Below are positions 43,223 through 52,527 of a stretch of DNA of 64,000 nt, piece after piece. A model generated the notes under the pieces. It did not search any database. It had not been told where the DNA came from and worked only from the letters and a program-made list of their open reading frames with translations. The first letter of the stretch is position 1. Every line of letters starts with the position of its first letter. The position numbers were made by a program, and so were the translations under genes. The DNA is taken from the NCBI GenBank assembly GCA_018715885.1, contig DVKT01000032.1:15205-79204 (forward strand), written 5' to 3'. The DNA comes from Caccoplasma intestinavium. Lineage in GTDB: Bacteria > Bacteroidota > Bacteroidia > Bacteroidales > UBA11471.

Positions 43223-43764
43223 TGTGCACCTCTCTTTCTCTTGATGTTCCCGTAGAGATACCCTCCCGCACCGGCTATCAATACGACCCATATTGGGGAG
43301 AAGCCGAACAGCCAGATGAGCAGGGCCGCAGCAATGGGAATCCACAGATTATAACGGGTTATACGGGCCGACTTGCCCAATTTGAATACCGGAGCAGCGA
43401 TGAGTGCGACTACGGCCGGACGTATGCCTTTGAAAATACGCTCTACTACCTCATTGTCCTGAAATTGCTTGAAAAACATGGCAATGAGCAATATGATAAT
43501 AAACGAGGGTAGGACAGTCCCGAGGGTAGCGGTTACCGCTCCGGTAAATTTGCGGATACGGTAGCCGGTAACGATCGATATGTTTACGGCCAAGATACCC
43601 GGTGCCGATTGGGACAGAGCGAGAATATCGACAAATTCCGAACTGTCGATCCATTTCTTTTTTCGCACCAGCTCCTCTTCTATGATGGGGACCATGGCAT
43701 ATCCTCCGCCTATGGTAAATGAGCCGATTTTGAAAAAAGTCCAAAAGAGTTGTAGGAATATCAT
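43219..43764 (-). CDS. Half-size chromate transporter, first subunit
   Basis: 181 residues from ATG 43764 (MIFLQLFWTFFKIG). Signatures FFKIGSFTIGGGYAMVP, LALSQSAPGILAVNISIVTGY and GTVLPSFIIILLIAMFF mark the CHR family. It partners with the overlapping downstream half; the two share about the same layout but differ clearly in sequence, as expected for a heterodimeric pair. First gene of the chr-chr-folC operon. Confidence 0.9.
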   Translation of the reverse strand: MIFLQLFWTFFKIGSFTIGGGYAMVPIIEEELVRKKKWIDSSEFVDILALSQSAPGILAVNISIVTGYRIRKFTGAVTATLGTVLPSFIIILLIAMFFKQFQDNEVVERIFKGIRPAVVALIAAPVFKLGKSARITRYNLWIPIAAALLIWLFGFSPIWVVLIAGAGGYLYGNIKRKRGAQ

Positions 43765-44016
43765 TTTTTGACAACGTTTTTCCCGGATCGGGACCCGGAA
43801 CAACCCCTAAAACTGCCTTGTACCTGCGCAAAGCAGGAAAAGAGACGGCAAAGGTAGAAAAAATGAGAGCAGAAGCCAAATTTATTTAGATTATGCCGAG
43901 AGTTACTACTTTCATATAACAAAGGTAGACAAAAAATCAGAAACTATTTGGTAATATCGAAAAATCAGTTACCTTTGCAACGCTTTTCGGGAGGATATGT
44001 TTTTCCTGTAAAGTAA

Positions 44017-44102
<86 letters not shown>

Positions 44103-44386
44103 TAATAGTCTTGAAGATCAGGACTGTACAAATGATACACAAATATGCACCCGGAAAGGAACCCATTTTTAAGGTCTTTTCGGGTGTTTTCTTTTCATCC
44201 TTTTGAAGACTCATGTATTCGATTATAAATTCTATTGAGAAAGAGAATTTAAGAAAGGTAAAGATCGATAGCTTAGTATTACGTGTGTGGTATAGATTGG
44301 GTGATAACGGTTTTTATGAGCGCAAATAGGTCTTATTTTGCACTTTGGCATTGATAGTTTATACAAATGTATAACATAAATATATA

Positions 44387-44881
44387 ATGGAACATCAATT
44401 TATTCTTTCCGGCGCATCGACAAAGGAGGAGCGTTATCGCGAGTTTTTGCCCCAGTTCGAGTCATTGGTAAGCGATGTCGATGATGAAATCGCCGTATTG
44501 GCAAATGCTGCGGCTGCTTTGCGTGAGGTATTCGGCTTTTTCTGGATTGGTTTTTATCGGGTGAAAGGCGATTGCCTTATCCTCGGCCCTTTTCAAGGCA
44601 GTGTGGCTTGTTTCCGGATAAAAAAGGGTAAAGGCGTATGTGGTGCGGCTTGGGAACAAGGGCATACTATTATCGTTCCCGATGTAGATAAGTTCCCGGG
44701 ACATATTGCGTGCAGCTCGCTTTCGCGTTCCGAAATAGTTGTTCCTGTTTTTTCGTCCGGAAAAGAACCGGTGGTGAAATGCGTCCTCGATATCGACAGC
44801 GAGCAATATGCCACTTTCGACGACGTCGATAAATGTTACCTCGAAAAAATAGCTGACATTCTTTCTCAATCGCTTTATTGA
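44387..44881 (+). CDS. msrC: Free methionine-(R)-sulfoxide reductase (GAF domain)
   Basis: 164 residues, a single GAF domain. The three conserved cysteines of fRMsr are present: C75 (GSVAC), C85 (GKGVCG) and C109 (GHIACSS), together with ILGPFQG and SRSEIVVPVF. It reduces free Met-R-sulfoxide in the cytoplasm with thioredoxin, protecting against oxidation. The gene stands alone between tRNA-Ser and a 459-bp gap. Confidence 0.95.
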   Translation: MEHQFILSGASTKEERYREFLPQFESLVSDVDDEIAVLANAAAALREVFGFFWIGFYRVKGDCLILGPFQGSVACFRIKKGKGVCGAAWEQGHTIIVPDVDKFPGHIACSSLSRSEIVVPVFSSGKEPVVKCVLDIDSEQYATFDDVDKCYLEKIADILSQSLY

Positions 44882-45340
44882 TATAATCTGTCTGCATTTC
44901 TCACATTCGTGAGAGAATCTTTATTTGGGCATCGTATCACATTCCGAACGTGGGAGGTTGTGCGGTTGTCGGAACGTTTTGTTTCGGCAGGAAGATTGTA
45001 CGTGTCTGACCGAAAAGGAGTGCTTTTTGCCCATTTTGTCCTCCTCAGAGAGGAAATAGTAGAAAAAGTGCACATATATAACTTATTATTGACCCTCGGT
45101 AAAATTTTTCTGCTCTATTTTTGTAATAGGAATTAAACTTTTTATATGATTCCCGGTCATATAGACGAATATGGAAATTTTATATTCTTTTTTATTTTTC
45201 GAGAATACTTCCTGTTTTGTGGGGAGGGGTGTGAGGAATAGGTATGCTGTCCGGTTTTTGTTTTGCGGACAGGTAGATTCCATTCGTTTTTTCAGATGTA
45301 ATTATCGATTTTAAGGTCAATATAAAAAAACAAGAACAGT
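44882..45340. other. 459-bp gene-free stretch before GH28 gene
   Basis: A/T-rich; short frames on both strands lack any recognisable feature. TATTTTTG at 45116-45123 is a possible -7 element and would give an unusually long (about 210 nt) leader for the GH28 gene. Confidence 0.55.
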
Positions 45341-46915
45341 ATGTATGGTATTTTAAAAAAGAGTCTGTTTATTTCTATGGCGGGAACTTTGCTTGCGGCT
45401 ACTTCTTGCCAGATGACGCCGAAAATGTCGGAAAAAGAGTGCGTGACGAAAAATGTATACGAGAATGTACCTTTTGAGATGCCCGAGGTTTTGAAACCGG
45501 TTTTTCCCGATTATCAAGTCAATATTCGTGATTTCGGTGCGAAAAGCGGAGGAAAAGAACTTTGTACCGAGGCTATCAACGAAGCTATTCGTACGGTACA
45601 TGAAAGAGGTGGCGGAACCGTCGTTATTCCTGCCGGATTGTGGCTGACAGGACCTATCGTTTTGTTGAGCAATGTCAATTTACATACGGAGAAAAATGCA
45701 CTTGTAACATTCAGCGACGATTATAGTTTGTATCCGATTATCGATACTTCCTTCGAAGGCTCCGACGGAAAACGTTGTCAATCGCCCATATCGGCATTGA
45801 ATGCCGAAAACATTGCTGTTACGGGGCAAGGTGTGTTTGACGGAGCAGGAGATAAGTGGCGTCCCGTCAAGAAAATGAAGATGACCGATCGTCAATGGAA
45901 TGCATTGGTAAAATCGGGTGGAGAGGTCGATAAAGACGGTAAAATATGGTATCCCGATGCCGGTGCGTTGAAGGCTTCGGTGCTGATGTCGAAAAAAGGA
46001 GTTTCGAAAGAGTCGATAAGCACTGACGAATGGGAAGAAATGAAGGCGTGGTTACGTCCTGTCATGGTGAGCATCAGAAAGAGCAAAAAGGTTCTGTTGG
46101 AGGGGGTAACGTTCAAAAACTCTCCGGCATGGTGTATTCACCCGCTTTCTTGTGAGTCGTTGACTGTGAACGACGTGAAGGTTTTCAATCCGTGGTATTC
46201 GCAAAACGGCGATGCCCTCGATGTGGAATCTTGCAAGAACGTATTGATTACGAATTGTCTCTTCGATGCCGGCGACGATGCTATCTGCTTGAAATCGGGT
46301 CGTGATGAGGAAGGTCGTCGGCGCGGAGAGCCCAGCGAAAATGTCATTGTCAAAGATAATGTCGTGTTGCATGGGCATGGCGGGTTTGTCATCGGCAGCG
46401 AGATGTCGGGTGGCGTAAAAAACGTCTATGTGTCGGGCTGTTCGTTTGTCGGTACCGATACGGGCTTGCGCTTTAAGAGTGCTCGTGGACGGGGTGGTGT
46501 CGTAGAGAATATCTATATCGACAACATCAATATGATTAACATATCGGGCGATGCGTTGACCTTTGACTTGTATTATATGGGAGGCGGAGCCAAGAATGCC
46601 GAGATTCCTCCTGTCGATGAAGGAACGCCGTTGTTTAAGGATATACATATCTCTGATGTATATTGCAAGGGAGCCGGGCGTGCCGCCGGATTTAACGGGT
46701 TGCCCGAAATGCCTGTCCGGAATATTACCGTGAAAAATATGGTTGTAACCGATGCCCGGAAAGGCGTGGCTATAAGCCGTGTCGACGGAATCGAAATAGA
46801 AGGTCTCGATGTAGAAACAGAAGGTGTTGCTCTCCAAATAGAAAATGCGACCGATGTTGTCGTTAATGGAAAGAAATATGCCGAAGTAACCGACAGGGAG
46901 TCTGTTTCTCTCTGA
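45341..46915 (+). CDS. GH28 polygalacturonase-family glycoside hydrolase, lipoprotein
   Basis: 524 residues. Lipoprotein-type signal (AATSC, Cys23), then a right-handed beta-helix starting NIRDFGAKSGGKELCTEAINEAI. GH28 active-site features: NPWYSQNGDALDVESC, FDAGDDAICLKSG, GHGGFVIGSEMSGGV and LRFKSARGRGG, holding the three catalytic aspartates. By family it cleaves alpha-1,4 galacturonide or rhamnogalacturonan bonds; exo action on pectin fragments is likely in Bacteroidetes. Single-gene unit with terminator. Confidence 0.94.
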   Translation: MYGILKKSLFISMAGTLLAATSCQMTPKMSEKECVTKNVYENVPFEMPEVLKPVFPDYQVNIRDFGAKSGGKELCTEAINEAIRTVHERGGGTVVIPAGLWLTGPIVLLSNVNLHTEKNALVTFSDDYSLYPIIDTSFEGSDGKRCQSPISALNAENIAVTGQGVFDGAGDKWRPVKKMKMTDRQWNALVKSGGEVDKDGKIWYPDAGALKASVLMSKKGVSKESISTDEWEEMKAWLRPVMVSIRKSKKVLLEGVTFKNSPAWCIHPLSCESLTVNDVKVFNPWYSQNGDALDVESCKNVLITNCLFDAGDDAICLKSGRDEEGRRRGEPSENVIVKDNVVLHGHGGFVIGSEMSGGVKNVYVSGCSFVGTDTGLRFKSARGRGGVVENIYIDNINMINISGDALTFDLYYMGGGAKNAEIPPVDEGTPLFKDIHISDVYCKGAGRAAGFNGLPEMPVRNITVKNMVVTDARKGVAISRVDGIEIEGLDVETEGVALQIENATDVVVNGKKYAEVTDRESVSL

Positions 46916-46940
46916 CAGGGAAATCATAGAGGAGAAGGTA

Positions 46941-46983
46941 TATGGGCAGATAGGCGAGTGGAAAAATCGCCTATCTGCCCATA
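46941..46983 (+). terminator. Terminator of the GH28 gene
   Basis: Perfect 17-bp stem (46941-46957 and 46967-46983: tatgggcagataggcga and complement), 9-nt loop, followed by ttgttgttt. Confidence 0.85.
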
Positions 46984-47104
46984 TTGTTGTTTACGATAAA
47001 AGGCCGATTGGCCAAAAGGTCGGCTTGTCGTTATTCTTCCGAATATTGTCTTTGATATTTTCTTTTAAAAATTAATAGATATGTTTTTGTGATTTTTTTT
47101 GAGC

Positions 47105-47638
47105 CTATTCCGTAAATTCCGAGGCGTATTGCACAACGCCGTGTACTCCGTTTAAACTGTTTGGAGCCAGCTCTTTGACCATACAAAATTCGGGCGGGAC
47201 GTCAAAAGGAAAACGTATATCGTAATCGATCGCTTTTTTGTAACCGAATCTCGGATAATAGTCTTTATGCCCGAGTAAGACAACCGAATGATAGCCTGCT
47301 GCTACGGCGCGATTGTGGGCCTCTTTTATCAAGGCGCTTCCTATTCCCCGGTTTTGGTATTCCGGCAAAACGGCGACCGGAGCTAATCCCAGTGATAGTA
47401 CCTTTTTCTCGGCCGATGCGATTTCGACTTTTGTCAGAAGGATATACCCTACAATTGTTCCGTTCTGCGTTTCGGCAACCAAAGAGAGTTCGGGAATGAA
47501 TGCGTCCGATCGGCGCAGACGTTCCACCAGAAGATGCTCTTTATGATCGCTCTCTTGCATATTTGCAAAAGCCGCTTTTATGAGATTGTGCACAGTGGTA
47601 TAGTCCCGTTTCTCTTCTTGCCTGATTGTGATGCCCAT
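47105..47638 (-). CDS. GNAT-family N-acetyltransferase
   Basis: 177 residues. GNAT fold with the acetyl-CoA loop LPEYQNRGIGSALIKEAHNRA and late FGYKKAIDYDIRFPFDVPPEF, resembling the YhbS-type group. Substrate unknown. Last gene of a four-gene minus-strand unit (SDR - GNAT - double GNAT - GNAT) with 19 bp to the gene upstream. Confidence 0.9.
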   Translation of the reverse strand: MGITIRQEEKRDYTTVHNLIKAAFANMQESDHKEHLLVERLRRSDAFIPELSLVAETQNGTIVGYILLTKVEIASAEKKVLSLGLAPVAVLPEYQNRGIGSALIKEAHNRAVAAGYHSVVLLGHKDYYPRFGYKKAIDYDIRFPFDVPPEFCMVKELAPNSLNGVHGVVQYASEFTE

Positions 47639-47657
47639 TTTATAAAAATACCCCCGG

Positions 47658-48560
47658 TTATGCGAGATGTTTTTCCATAAGAAAATTGCTCATATATAAT
47701 TTGTTGGCTTTTCGTCGTTGTGCCGATTTTACTTGAAAACCTTTACGCTCGAAAAACGGTCGGGCGGTGAGACTTACCTCCGATGTGAGGCTGTATATAC
47801 CGTGCACACGGGCGTATCGTTCGATTTCGTTCAAGAGGAGTGTTGCAATATTTCGGCGTTGAAAATCTTTGTGTACGAACAAGGAGTGTAAATATCCGTC
47901 GTTGCGGAGCGATGCCATGCCTACGATGCGTTTGTCGCCATCGAGAGCCACGATGAAATACAGATTGGTGATAAGTTCTTCCAATCGCTCGGCAGTACTG
48001 CACGAGGCCCAGTCTTCCACCTCCTCTTGGGTATAATCGCGACGATTTACGGCGAGTACGGTTTCTCTGAATAGTCTGTCTATTTCAGGAATATCATCGA
48101 CGGTAGCCGTGCGGAAAGTGTATGGAGTATATTGCAGGTGGAGTATGGGAAACGGCATACCTTGTCCGTCGGTATCGTCGCGGCTGATAATGGTAAAACC
48201 CTTATTCCGATAGAATGTAGCGGCTTTGACATTCTGCTCATTGACATCGACGTATTTCACATGGAGTTTTTCGAGTGCGAAGGAGATCAACTCTGTACCG
48301 ATACCGTGTCCGAAAAATTCAGGGGAGACAAAGAGCATCTCTATTTTGTTGTTTTCCACGCCCATAAAAGCCGATATTCGCTCTTCGACACAGGAAACAA
48401 TGAGCGTTTCTATTTGGGTGAGACCTTCTTTGACAAAAGGGATAAGTCGGTGAATATCCGATTCGGAGAGAAAGTGATGACTGGCTTGTACCGATTTTTC
48501 CCACAGCCGGGTCAATGTTTCGATAAGAACGGGAGTTCTTTCGGGAACGATGGTAATCAT
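47658..48560 (-). CDS. Tandem double-GNAT acetyltransferase
   Basis: 300 residues made of two GNAT domains. Domain 1 (about 1-145) has VSPEFFGHGIGTELISFALEKL and is YjaB-like. Domain 2 (about 148-300) has VHKDFQRRNIATLLLNEIERYA and FFERKGF and is YafP-like. Each keeps its own acetyl-CoA loop, though in domain 2 the R/Q-x-x-G-x-A/G loop is altered (RRNIAT, Asn in place of Gly). A natural fusion rather than an error: no frameshift. Its start overlaps the stop of the upstream GNAT gene by 4 bp (48557-48560). Confidence 0.88.
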   Translation of the reverse strand: MITIVPERTPVLIETLTRLWEKSVQASHHFLSESDIHRLIPFVKEGLTQIETLIVSCVEERISAFMGVENNKIEMLFVSPEFFGHGIGTELISFALEKLHVKYVDVNEQNVKAATFYRNKGFTIISRDDTDGQGMPFPILHLQYTPYTFRTATVDDIPEIDRLFRETVLAVNRRDYTQEEVEDWASCSTAERLEELITNLYFIVALDGDKRIVGMASLRNDGYLHSLFVHKDFQRRNIATLLLNEIERYARVHGIYSLTSEVSLTARPFFERKGFQVKSAQRRKANKLYMSNFLMEKHLA

Positions 48561-49003
48561 AATATATCTTGTTTATAGTAAATCATATCTTCCAGTACGA
48601 CTCCGTCATCGATGATCGGGTGGTCGTAGTGTCGGGTGAAAAAACTTTCGACCCGATGAGAAAACGTAAATCCGCAATGTTCGTAAAATGCCCGGTGTCG
48701 CGGTGTTTCTCCCGTACCGACAATGATTTGACGGAATCTTCCTTTGTAATAGGAGAGGAGGAATGAGAGCAAAGCCTTTCCATATCCCTGACGATGACAT
48801 TCCGGCGCGACGGCCATGTTTTTCAGTTCGCAGCACCCGTTTCCCTCATCGGTTACGACGGCGACGGCTTTTGTCCCGCCATCGTCGAGAACGAACATTT
48901 CTCCTCGGTCGATGTATCGGTCTATCATCGATTCCTGTTCATCGGCCAATAAAAGTAAACTGAGGAATTGTTTCTTGTCCGACGTGATTTTGCGAATATT
49001 CAT
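48557..49003 (-). CDS. GNAT-family N-acetyltransferase
   Basis: 148 residues from ATG 49003 (MNIRKITSDKKQF); the longer frame upstream overlaps the SDR gene and is rejected. Motif A is VAPECHRQGYGKALLSFLLS, and GTGETPRHRAFYEHCGFTFSHR completes the fold. Small-molecule or antibiotic acetylation is possible, but there is no evidence for either. Begins 20 bp after the SDR gene. Confidence 0.88.
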   Translation of the reverse strand: MNIRKITSDKKQFLSLLLLADEQESMIDRYIDRGEMFVLDDGGTKAVAVVTDEGNGCCELKNMAVAPECHRQGYGKALLSFLLSYYKGRFRQIIVGTGETPRHRAFYEHCGFTFSHRVESFFTRHYDHPIIDDGVVLEDMIYYKQDIL

Positions 49004-49023
49004 GGAATTATGCAGGATCGGAT

Positions 49024-49875
49024 TTATTCTTCGTAAATCATCTTTTTTGTCATGCCGCCGTCGATGGTGATGTTTTCTCCATTGATGAAGTCGTTTTCTT
49101 CCATGCAGAGAAACAGGCACATGCGGGCAATGTCTTCGGGACGACCTACCCGTCCCGACGGGTGCTGTTCATGATCTTCGGGGCGTAATGTCTCGTAATT
49201 GTTGTTTTCGATCCAGCCCGGAGCAATGGAATTGACTGTAATGTGCAACGGCGCGAGCGACAAGGACAAGGCGTGGGTGAGGGAATAAATACCGCCTTTT
49301 GATGCGGCATAACCTTCGCTGCCGGGTTCGCTCATAAGGTAGCGGGTAGAGGTAATATTGACGATACGTCCGTAATTATTGGGTCGGGATAGAGATTGTC
49401 GGTACATGGCCATTTCTCTGGCCGTGATGAATACCGGTCGTAGGTTGGTGGCGATGATACGGTCGAAGTCGTCGATCGATGTTTCTGAAATCGGAGAGAA
49501 ACGGCTGATGCCGACATTATTGATGAGGATATCGATGTCGCCCCATGTGGTGAATATATCGTGCATACAAGACTGCAAGGCTTTGCTGTCGCATACGTCG
49601 ACCGGATAGAACCGGGCTCCCGAGGTTTGAGCCGTAAGAGATCCGTTTTTCCGGTCATTATCGCAAAATGCGACCCGACAGCCGATCTTGCGGAATGCCT
49701 GTACGATGGCTTTTCCTATTCCGCTTGCCCCGCCGGTAACGAATACTCGTCGGGTGGGAAAACGTACTTCGATATGTTCCGGTTTAGGACCGGTCGACAC
49801 GATCTTTTTTGTTTTTGCTGTCGATTTGCGTATCGAGTATTCTTCAAATTTTTTTTCCAGATAGTTATCTGCCAT
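49024..49875 (-). CDS. Short-chain dehydrogenase/reductase with N-terminal extension
   Basis: 283 residues. Rossmann motif TGGASGIG (about 47-54), DNDR deciding the cofactor, NNVG (119-122), and catalytic S176, Y189 and K193 (NITS, YAASK). Residues 1-40 precede the usual SDR start and are Lys-rich (RKSTAKTKK), which is unusual. The substrate cannot be told; the final segment NGENITIDGGMTKKM is typical of 3-oxoacyl or sugar-alcohol reductases. First gene of the GNAT operon. Confidence 0.9.
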   Translation of the reverse strand: MADNYLEKKFEEYSIRKSTAKTKKIVSTGPKPEHIEVRFPTRRVFVTGGASGIGKAIVQAFRKIGCRVAFCDNDRKNGSLTAQTSGARFYPVDVCDSKALQSCMHDIFTTWGDIDILINNVGISRFSPISETSIDDFDRIIATNLRPVFITAREMAMYRQSLSRPNNYGRIVNITSTRYLMSEPGSEGYAASKGGIYSLTHALSLSLAPLHITVNSIAPGWIENNNYETLRPEDHEQHPSGRVGRPEDIARMCLFLCMEENDFINGENITIDGGMTKKMIYEE

Positions 49876-50126
49876 ACCTCTTTTTCTCGTTAAAGTTCCG
49901 GTATCGTTTTCTTATTTTGTTGTATTTGCGCAAAAGTAGCGAAAAGTTCCTGTAAATTATTATTTCGTGCAGATAAAGAATAAAATGCCCTGTTTGCTGT
50001 GAAAATCATAATAATAGATTAATTTTACGGCCGGATAAGTGATGAAGATGAAAAATTTTCTGTCCGAATCATTTTTTCGAGAGAGTGTACATATACTGAA
50101 ATGGAAATTATTAAAAACAAGAACCG

Positions 50127-51281
50127 ATGAAAAAATTATCTGTCCTTTTCTTGGGAATGGTGTTGCTTGCCGGTTGTGGGGAAACATCATCGACCCGAAA
50201 GCCCGAAAAAGAAGATGTCTTGAAATCTCTTCGTTTGGCCAACGATTATTTTATGGAGAAGTGGAGCGATCCCGGAGAGGCGATTCCCTATCCTTCGCGT
50301 AAACGCAATTATGAAACCAACGTATGGACTCGTGCCTATTATTACGAGGGGCTTATCGATTTGTGGGAAATCGACCCGCAACAACGTTATCTCGACTATG
50401 CACTGGAATGGGGAAACAAGCATGATTGGAAACTTCGCGGAACTAAAAACGGGTGGAAGACCCGTAATGCCGACAATCAATGTGCCGGTCAGGCTTATCT
50501 CTATCTTTATCAGCTCGACCCCGAGAAACCCGAGCGGTATATCGTCAACATCAAAACCTCTATCGATTCGATGATGATTACCGATAAGATCGATGATTGG
50601 CACTGGATCGATGCCGTGCAAATGGCGATGCCTATTTTTGCCCAGTTGGGAAATATTACAGGTGATACGGCTTATTACGAACGGGCTTATGAAATGTATA
50701 ATTATACCAAGACCCGTCATGGTGCCAATGGCCTTTATAATCCCGAAGACCGGTTGTGGTGGCGCGATGGCGATTTCGATCCCCCTTACAAGGAACCTAA
50801 CGGAAAAGATTGCTATTGGTCGCGCGGTAATGGATGGATTGTCGTCGCTATGGTGCGTATGCTCGAACTGCTTCCCGAGGACGAACCGCATCGCGCCGAG
50901 TACGCAAAAATGCTTGTGGATATGTGCGGGGCGTTGAAAGAGGTACAGCGCGAAGACGGATTTTGGAATGTCAGCCTGCACGATCCCGATAATTATGGAG
51001 GCAAGGAACTCACCGGGACGGCCATGTTTATATATGGTATGGCTTATGGGGTAAATACCGGTCTGCTCGATGCCGCTCAGTATGAGCCGGTGATTTATAA
51101 GGCCTGGAATGCAATGGTGAAGGATTGTCTTCACCCCAATGGATTTTTGGGCTATGTGCAAGGATCGGGTAAAGAACCCAAAGAAGCACAGCCTGTTACT
51201 TACGATCGGGAACCCGATTTCGATGATTTCGGGTTGGGAGCTTTCCTGATGGCTGGAACAGAAATTTATAAAATGAAATAG
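50127..51281 (+). CDS. GH105 unsaturated (rhamno)galacturonyl hydrolase, lipoprotein
   Basis: 384 residues. Lipoprotein signal LLAGC (Cys17). An (alpha/alpha)6 barrel with the YteR-type motifs WTRAYYYEGLIDLW, WHWIDAVQMAMPIFAQLG (catalytic Asp162) and YWSRGNGWIVVAMVRMLE. It removes the unsaturated uronate left by pectate or rhamnogalacturonan lyases, so it fits with the PL10 gene at 55.5 kb. Single gene, ended by a 19-bp palindrome. Confidence 0.93.
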   Translation: MKKLSVLFLGMVLLAGCGETSSTRKPEKEDVLKSLRLANDYFMEKWSDPGEAIPYPSRKRNYETNVWTRAYYYEGLIDLWEIDPQQRYLDYALEWGNKHDWKLRGTKNGWKTRNADNQCAGQAYLYLYQLDPEKPERYIVNIKTSIDSMMITDKIDDWHWIDAVQMAMPIFAQLGNITGDTAYYERAYEMYNYTKTRHGANGLYNPEDRLWWRDGDFDPPYKEPNGKDCYWSRGNGWIVVAMVRMLELLPEDEPHRAEYAKMLVDMCGALKEVQREDGFWNVSLHDPDNYGGKELTGTAMFIYGMAYGVNTGLLDAAQYEPVIYKAWNAMVKDCLHPNGFLGYVQGSGKEPKEAQPVTYDREPDFDDFGLGAFLMAGTEIYKMK

Positions 51282-51300
51282 GAATATTTTCTACAAGCGA

Positions 51301-51349
51301 ATTATAAAAGCGGGAGGGAACATAAATGAATCCCTCCCGCTTTTATAAT
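51301..51349. terminator. Bidirectional terminator between GH105 and YczE-like genes
   Basis: Perfect 19-bp inverted repeat (51301-51319 and 51331-51349; core agcgggaggga / tccctcccgct) with A/T-rich flanks. Confidence 0.9.
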
Positions 51350-51363
51350 CAAACCTATTTGTA

Positions 51364-52035
51364 TCAAATGGATATTCTTTCGGGTAATATCCGACGCAAC
51401 ATATGACGGGTCATGATTTTCCGGCTTAGGAAACTGACGATATAGCCCGTAATGCAAGCAGCTATGACAGTACCTTCACGTATCCCTTCGACTTTGTGTG
51501 CGAGAAGCAACGAAAGCAGAAATGCCAATGTTACGAGCGAGATGTCGAATCGTACCTTCAACTTCCCAAAGTCTTTGTTGTACCGTCGGGCAGCGTAGCT
51601 GACAAAACCCTCGGCGCTCATCATGGCCACTCTGGGTTTTATTTCCAGCACTACACCTATGGCTTGTACAAGGCAGCCTGCCAATAGCAGGATAATGGCC
51701 GTTATGTAGTGAGTGGGCTGTATTGCAGCTGTTAGGTTCATATTCAGGTCGATAAAAAGTCCGAAGAGAAAAGAAAACGGTATTTGTAGCAATATCTCTA
51801 TGGTATTGCGGCGATTCAGGCAATCGCGGACAAACCAGAATTGTCCGGCGATGAGTAGGAGGTTTATCAGAAATGTCCATGTACCTAAGGAGAAAGAAGT
51901 ATTCAGGCTCAATACATAATTGATGCTTGAAATCGGTGTTGTCCCGAGAGTGGATCTTAGAATGAGAACGATACCAGTGGCAAGAAAATAAAGTCCGATA
52001 ATAAAAAGCAGGTATTTTTCGAGAAGTTTTTTCAT
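51364..52035 (-). CDS. YczE/YyaS-like integral membrane protein
   Basis: 223 residues from ATG 52035 (MKKLLEKYLLFIIG). Five to six membrane helices; motifs GIVLILRSTLGTTPISSINYVLS and GVVLEIKPRVAMMSAEGFVSYAA match the YitT/YczE group of bacterial membrane proteins of unknown function. Monocistronic. A -7 element TATATTTG lies 20 bp upstream. Confidence 0.8.
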   Translation of the reverse strand: MKKLLEKYLLFIIGLYFLATGIVLILRSTLGTTPISSINYVLSLNTSFSLGTWTFLINLLLIAGQFWFVRDCLNRRNTIEILLQIPFSFLFGLFIDLNMNLTAAIQPTHYITAIILLLAGCLVQAIGVVLEIKPRVAMMSAEGFVSYAARRYNKDFGKLKVRFDISLVTLAFLLSLLLAHKVEGIREGTVIAACITGYIVSFLSRKIMTRHMLRRILPERISI

Positions 52036-52054
52036 AGAAAAATTTTTTGCGGTG

Positions 52055-52062
52055 CAAATATA
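52055..52062 (-). promoter_or_regulatory. -7 element for the YczE-like gene
   Basis: Minus strand TATATTTG matches TAnnTTTG. Confidence 0.45.
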
Positions 52063-52109
52063 CGCATAAAAGTTATTCGGTATTATATAGGTATATTTGA
52101 TGATGTCCC

Positions 52110-52417
52110 TTTTTAAGATAAGATGAAAGACTGTATGCCGGGAATATTGCAAACAGGTAATTCTGCCAGTCCCCCCCAAGAGAAAGATTTCAAAGACCCA
52201 ATAATAAGTAAAGCAAGTAGGTGATTATGGTTATCGTCTGAAAGATGAGTACTGTACGTGTTGCTCCGATTACAGTAACGGCATTCGTATAGAAGATGTA
52301 GCCGTGAAAGGAGAAAATGCAATTTAGAGGCATAATAACAAACGGTAATCGCGCTATTTCTCCGACGACAGTACTTGTAGAATATATGCCGATAAGAAGC
52401 CATGTTATCGCGTACAT
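52110..52417 (-). pseudogene. Possible remnant of a MATE-family exporter
   Basis: A 75-residue frame (52190-52417) on the minus strand has three hydrophobic segments and ends FYTNAVTVIGATRTVLIFQTI followed by ITYLLYLLLGL, which resembles the late helices of MATE drug/sodium antiporters (usual form N-A-V-S-G-T-G-N-T-R). No start-side domain is present, and the following frame breaks up. It looks like a decayed C-terminal piece. It could also be a chance hydrophobic frame; the 490-bp gap around it otherwise holds no gene. Confidence 0.4.
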
Positions 52418-52527
52418 AAAAATTTTATGTTTGTTTTTTCGTATAATGATTATATCTTTGTCGGGAGAGATATCCCATAATAAAATGCTTTTTACGGGCT
52501 CTCTTGTAAATAACCGTTGAAATAACC

